NCBI GenBank assembly: GCA_900617975.1
Contig: UZAE01013914.1
Coordinates: 1-18,064 of the forward strand
Direction of reading: 5' to 3'
Origin: Rodentolepis nana
Taxonomy: Eukaryota > Platyhelminthes > Cestoda > Cyclophyllidea > Hymenolepididae
DNA: 18,064 nucleotides
The translations under genes and the position numbers were made by a program. The notes beneath the pieces were generated by a model. It was not told the DNA's origin and did no database searches. It saw nothing but the letters and a program-made list of their open reading frames with translations. Below, piece after piece: positions 17,417 through 18,064 of this stretch; position 1 is the stretch's first letter; every line of letters begins with the position of its first letter.

Positions 17417-18025
17417 GTAAGTTGCTTCTAGTGCTTTTTCTATTCAATTCACCATACTCTACTTATATCACTTTCATATTATCCTGGGCTCTCTTTAATG
17501 TCCGCATATTAAATAATGATCCCAATTGTTCAAATTTGTGGCCCCTAAATTTTAAAAGCAGAAAGCTGGAGCACATCAAAATATAGACTCCCAGATGACA
17601 TCGGAGTGAAATTGTAGTTAAATGTGCATATTGAAAAGTTCCACTTTCCACTACCCGTCTGATAAACCAGTGAACATGTCACAGGAATAAGATTTATATG
17701 ACATTACAAGTACATTCGATTGGTCACTTAAAACTCTTTCTAAGACGACAAGAACCATTCTCGTATCACTGAACCTCAAGTTTAGCGTAAATCGCAAGCA
17801 CGTAAAGCATAAGTGATAAAAGGTGAACTTAAGAAAGAGTCGATGACAATTGACAAGTCCTATAAGACGAACCGGGCCATAACGGCACAGTGTGAGTGTC
17901 CAATAAACAAGCTATTTAGATGTACACTTTTACCTCGAGGGGTGAAGTCCATTGGCCGGACATGACCACTACAAACACTTATGCATAATAGATCAACATT
18001 ATTTCTCTGTTATCACAAACGAATG
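17417..18025. other. Start of intron 6, or 3' flank
   Basis: No further phase-compatible exon could be recognised between the exon 6 donor and the LINE tail at the right edge. The rest of the gene, if real, lies outside the window. Confidence 0.4.
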
Positions 18026-18064
18026 TTTATTTATTTCAAATGGCAGGCGTTATGATAGCTATCA
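18026..18064 (-). mobile_element. LINE 3' tail, cut by the window edge
   Basis: TTTATTTATTTCAAAT followed by GGCAGGCGTTATGATAGC matches, on the - strand, the 3' end of the LINE copies at 2633-2672 and 683-725. The coding part, if present, lies beyond 18064. It would sit in the opposite direction to the host gene. Confidence 0.7.

Noticed and set aside
17204..17586. Unspliced 3' end of the gene with stop at 17586
   Set aside because: The GTAAGT donor at 17417 is strong and the sequence after it becomes hydrophobic and AT-rich like an intron. An unspliced terminal form cannot be fully excluded.
17463..17651. 62-codon frame on the - strand
   Set aside because: Lies in the presumed intron 6 with no motif; overlaps the antisense of the extension just rejected.

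Overview
The window looks like metazoan, probably invertebrate, nuclear DNA. It is AT-rich (about one third G+C by eye), has long introns with GT..AG junctions, simple-sequence tracts, a degraded tRNA-type SINE signal and pieces of a non-LTR retrotransposon (LINE). There is no sign of bacterial gene packing. The species cannot be fixed from the sequence. The LINE tail protein and the candidate gene would both fit an arthropod or another invertebrate, but that is inference.

Layout: 1-725 is repeat-rich and holds an exact 103-base direct repeat (1-103 and 572-674) and a LINE 3' end on the + strand. 726-2620 is mostly unassigned. 2633-2925 is a 5'-truncated LINE copy on the - strand that still encodes the C-terminal zinc-knuckle tail of its reverse-transcriptase protein; an exact 12-base target-site duplication brackets it. 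2938-8400 is non-coding DNA with one tRNA-like relic and one microsatellite. 8551-17416 is a spliced gene on the + strand, partial at its 3' end. 18026-18064 is the start of a third copy of the LINE 3' end, cut by the window edge.

The gene was assembled by hand from short exons whose splice phases fit together: 8551-8589, 8765-8809, 9462-9539, 12064-12175, 15848-15970 and 17204-17416. They encode about 203 residues: a lysine-rich start, a Cys/Tyr/His-containing middle, two Ile-Pro-Val motifs (residues 104-106 and 194-196), two small Cys/His clusters and a serine run. Paired IPV motifs are the known docking sites for small heat-shock proteins in BAG3 and its invertebrate relatives (starvin type). 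The gene is therefore tentatively proposed as a BAG3/starvin-like co-chaperone. The BAG domain that would prove this must lie beyond the right edge and is not seen.

Two further exon-like segments at 16034-16110 and 16416-16521 could be inserted without breaking frame. A segment at 12223-12381 would truncate the protein if used. The long introns also hold GC-richer islands (about 13.1, 13.75 and 16.5 kb) open in several frames, whose nature is unresolved.
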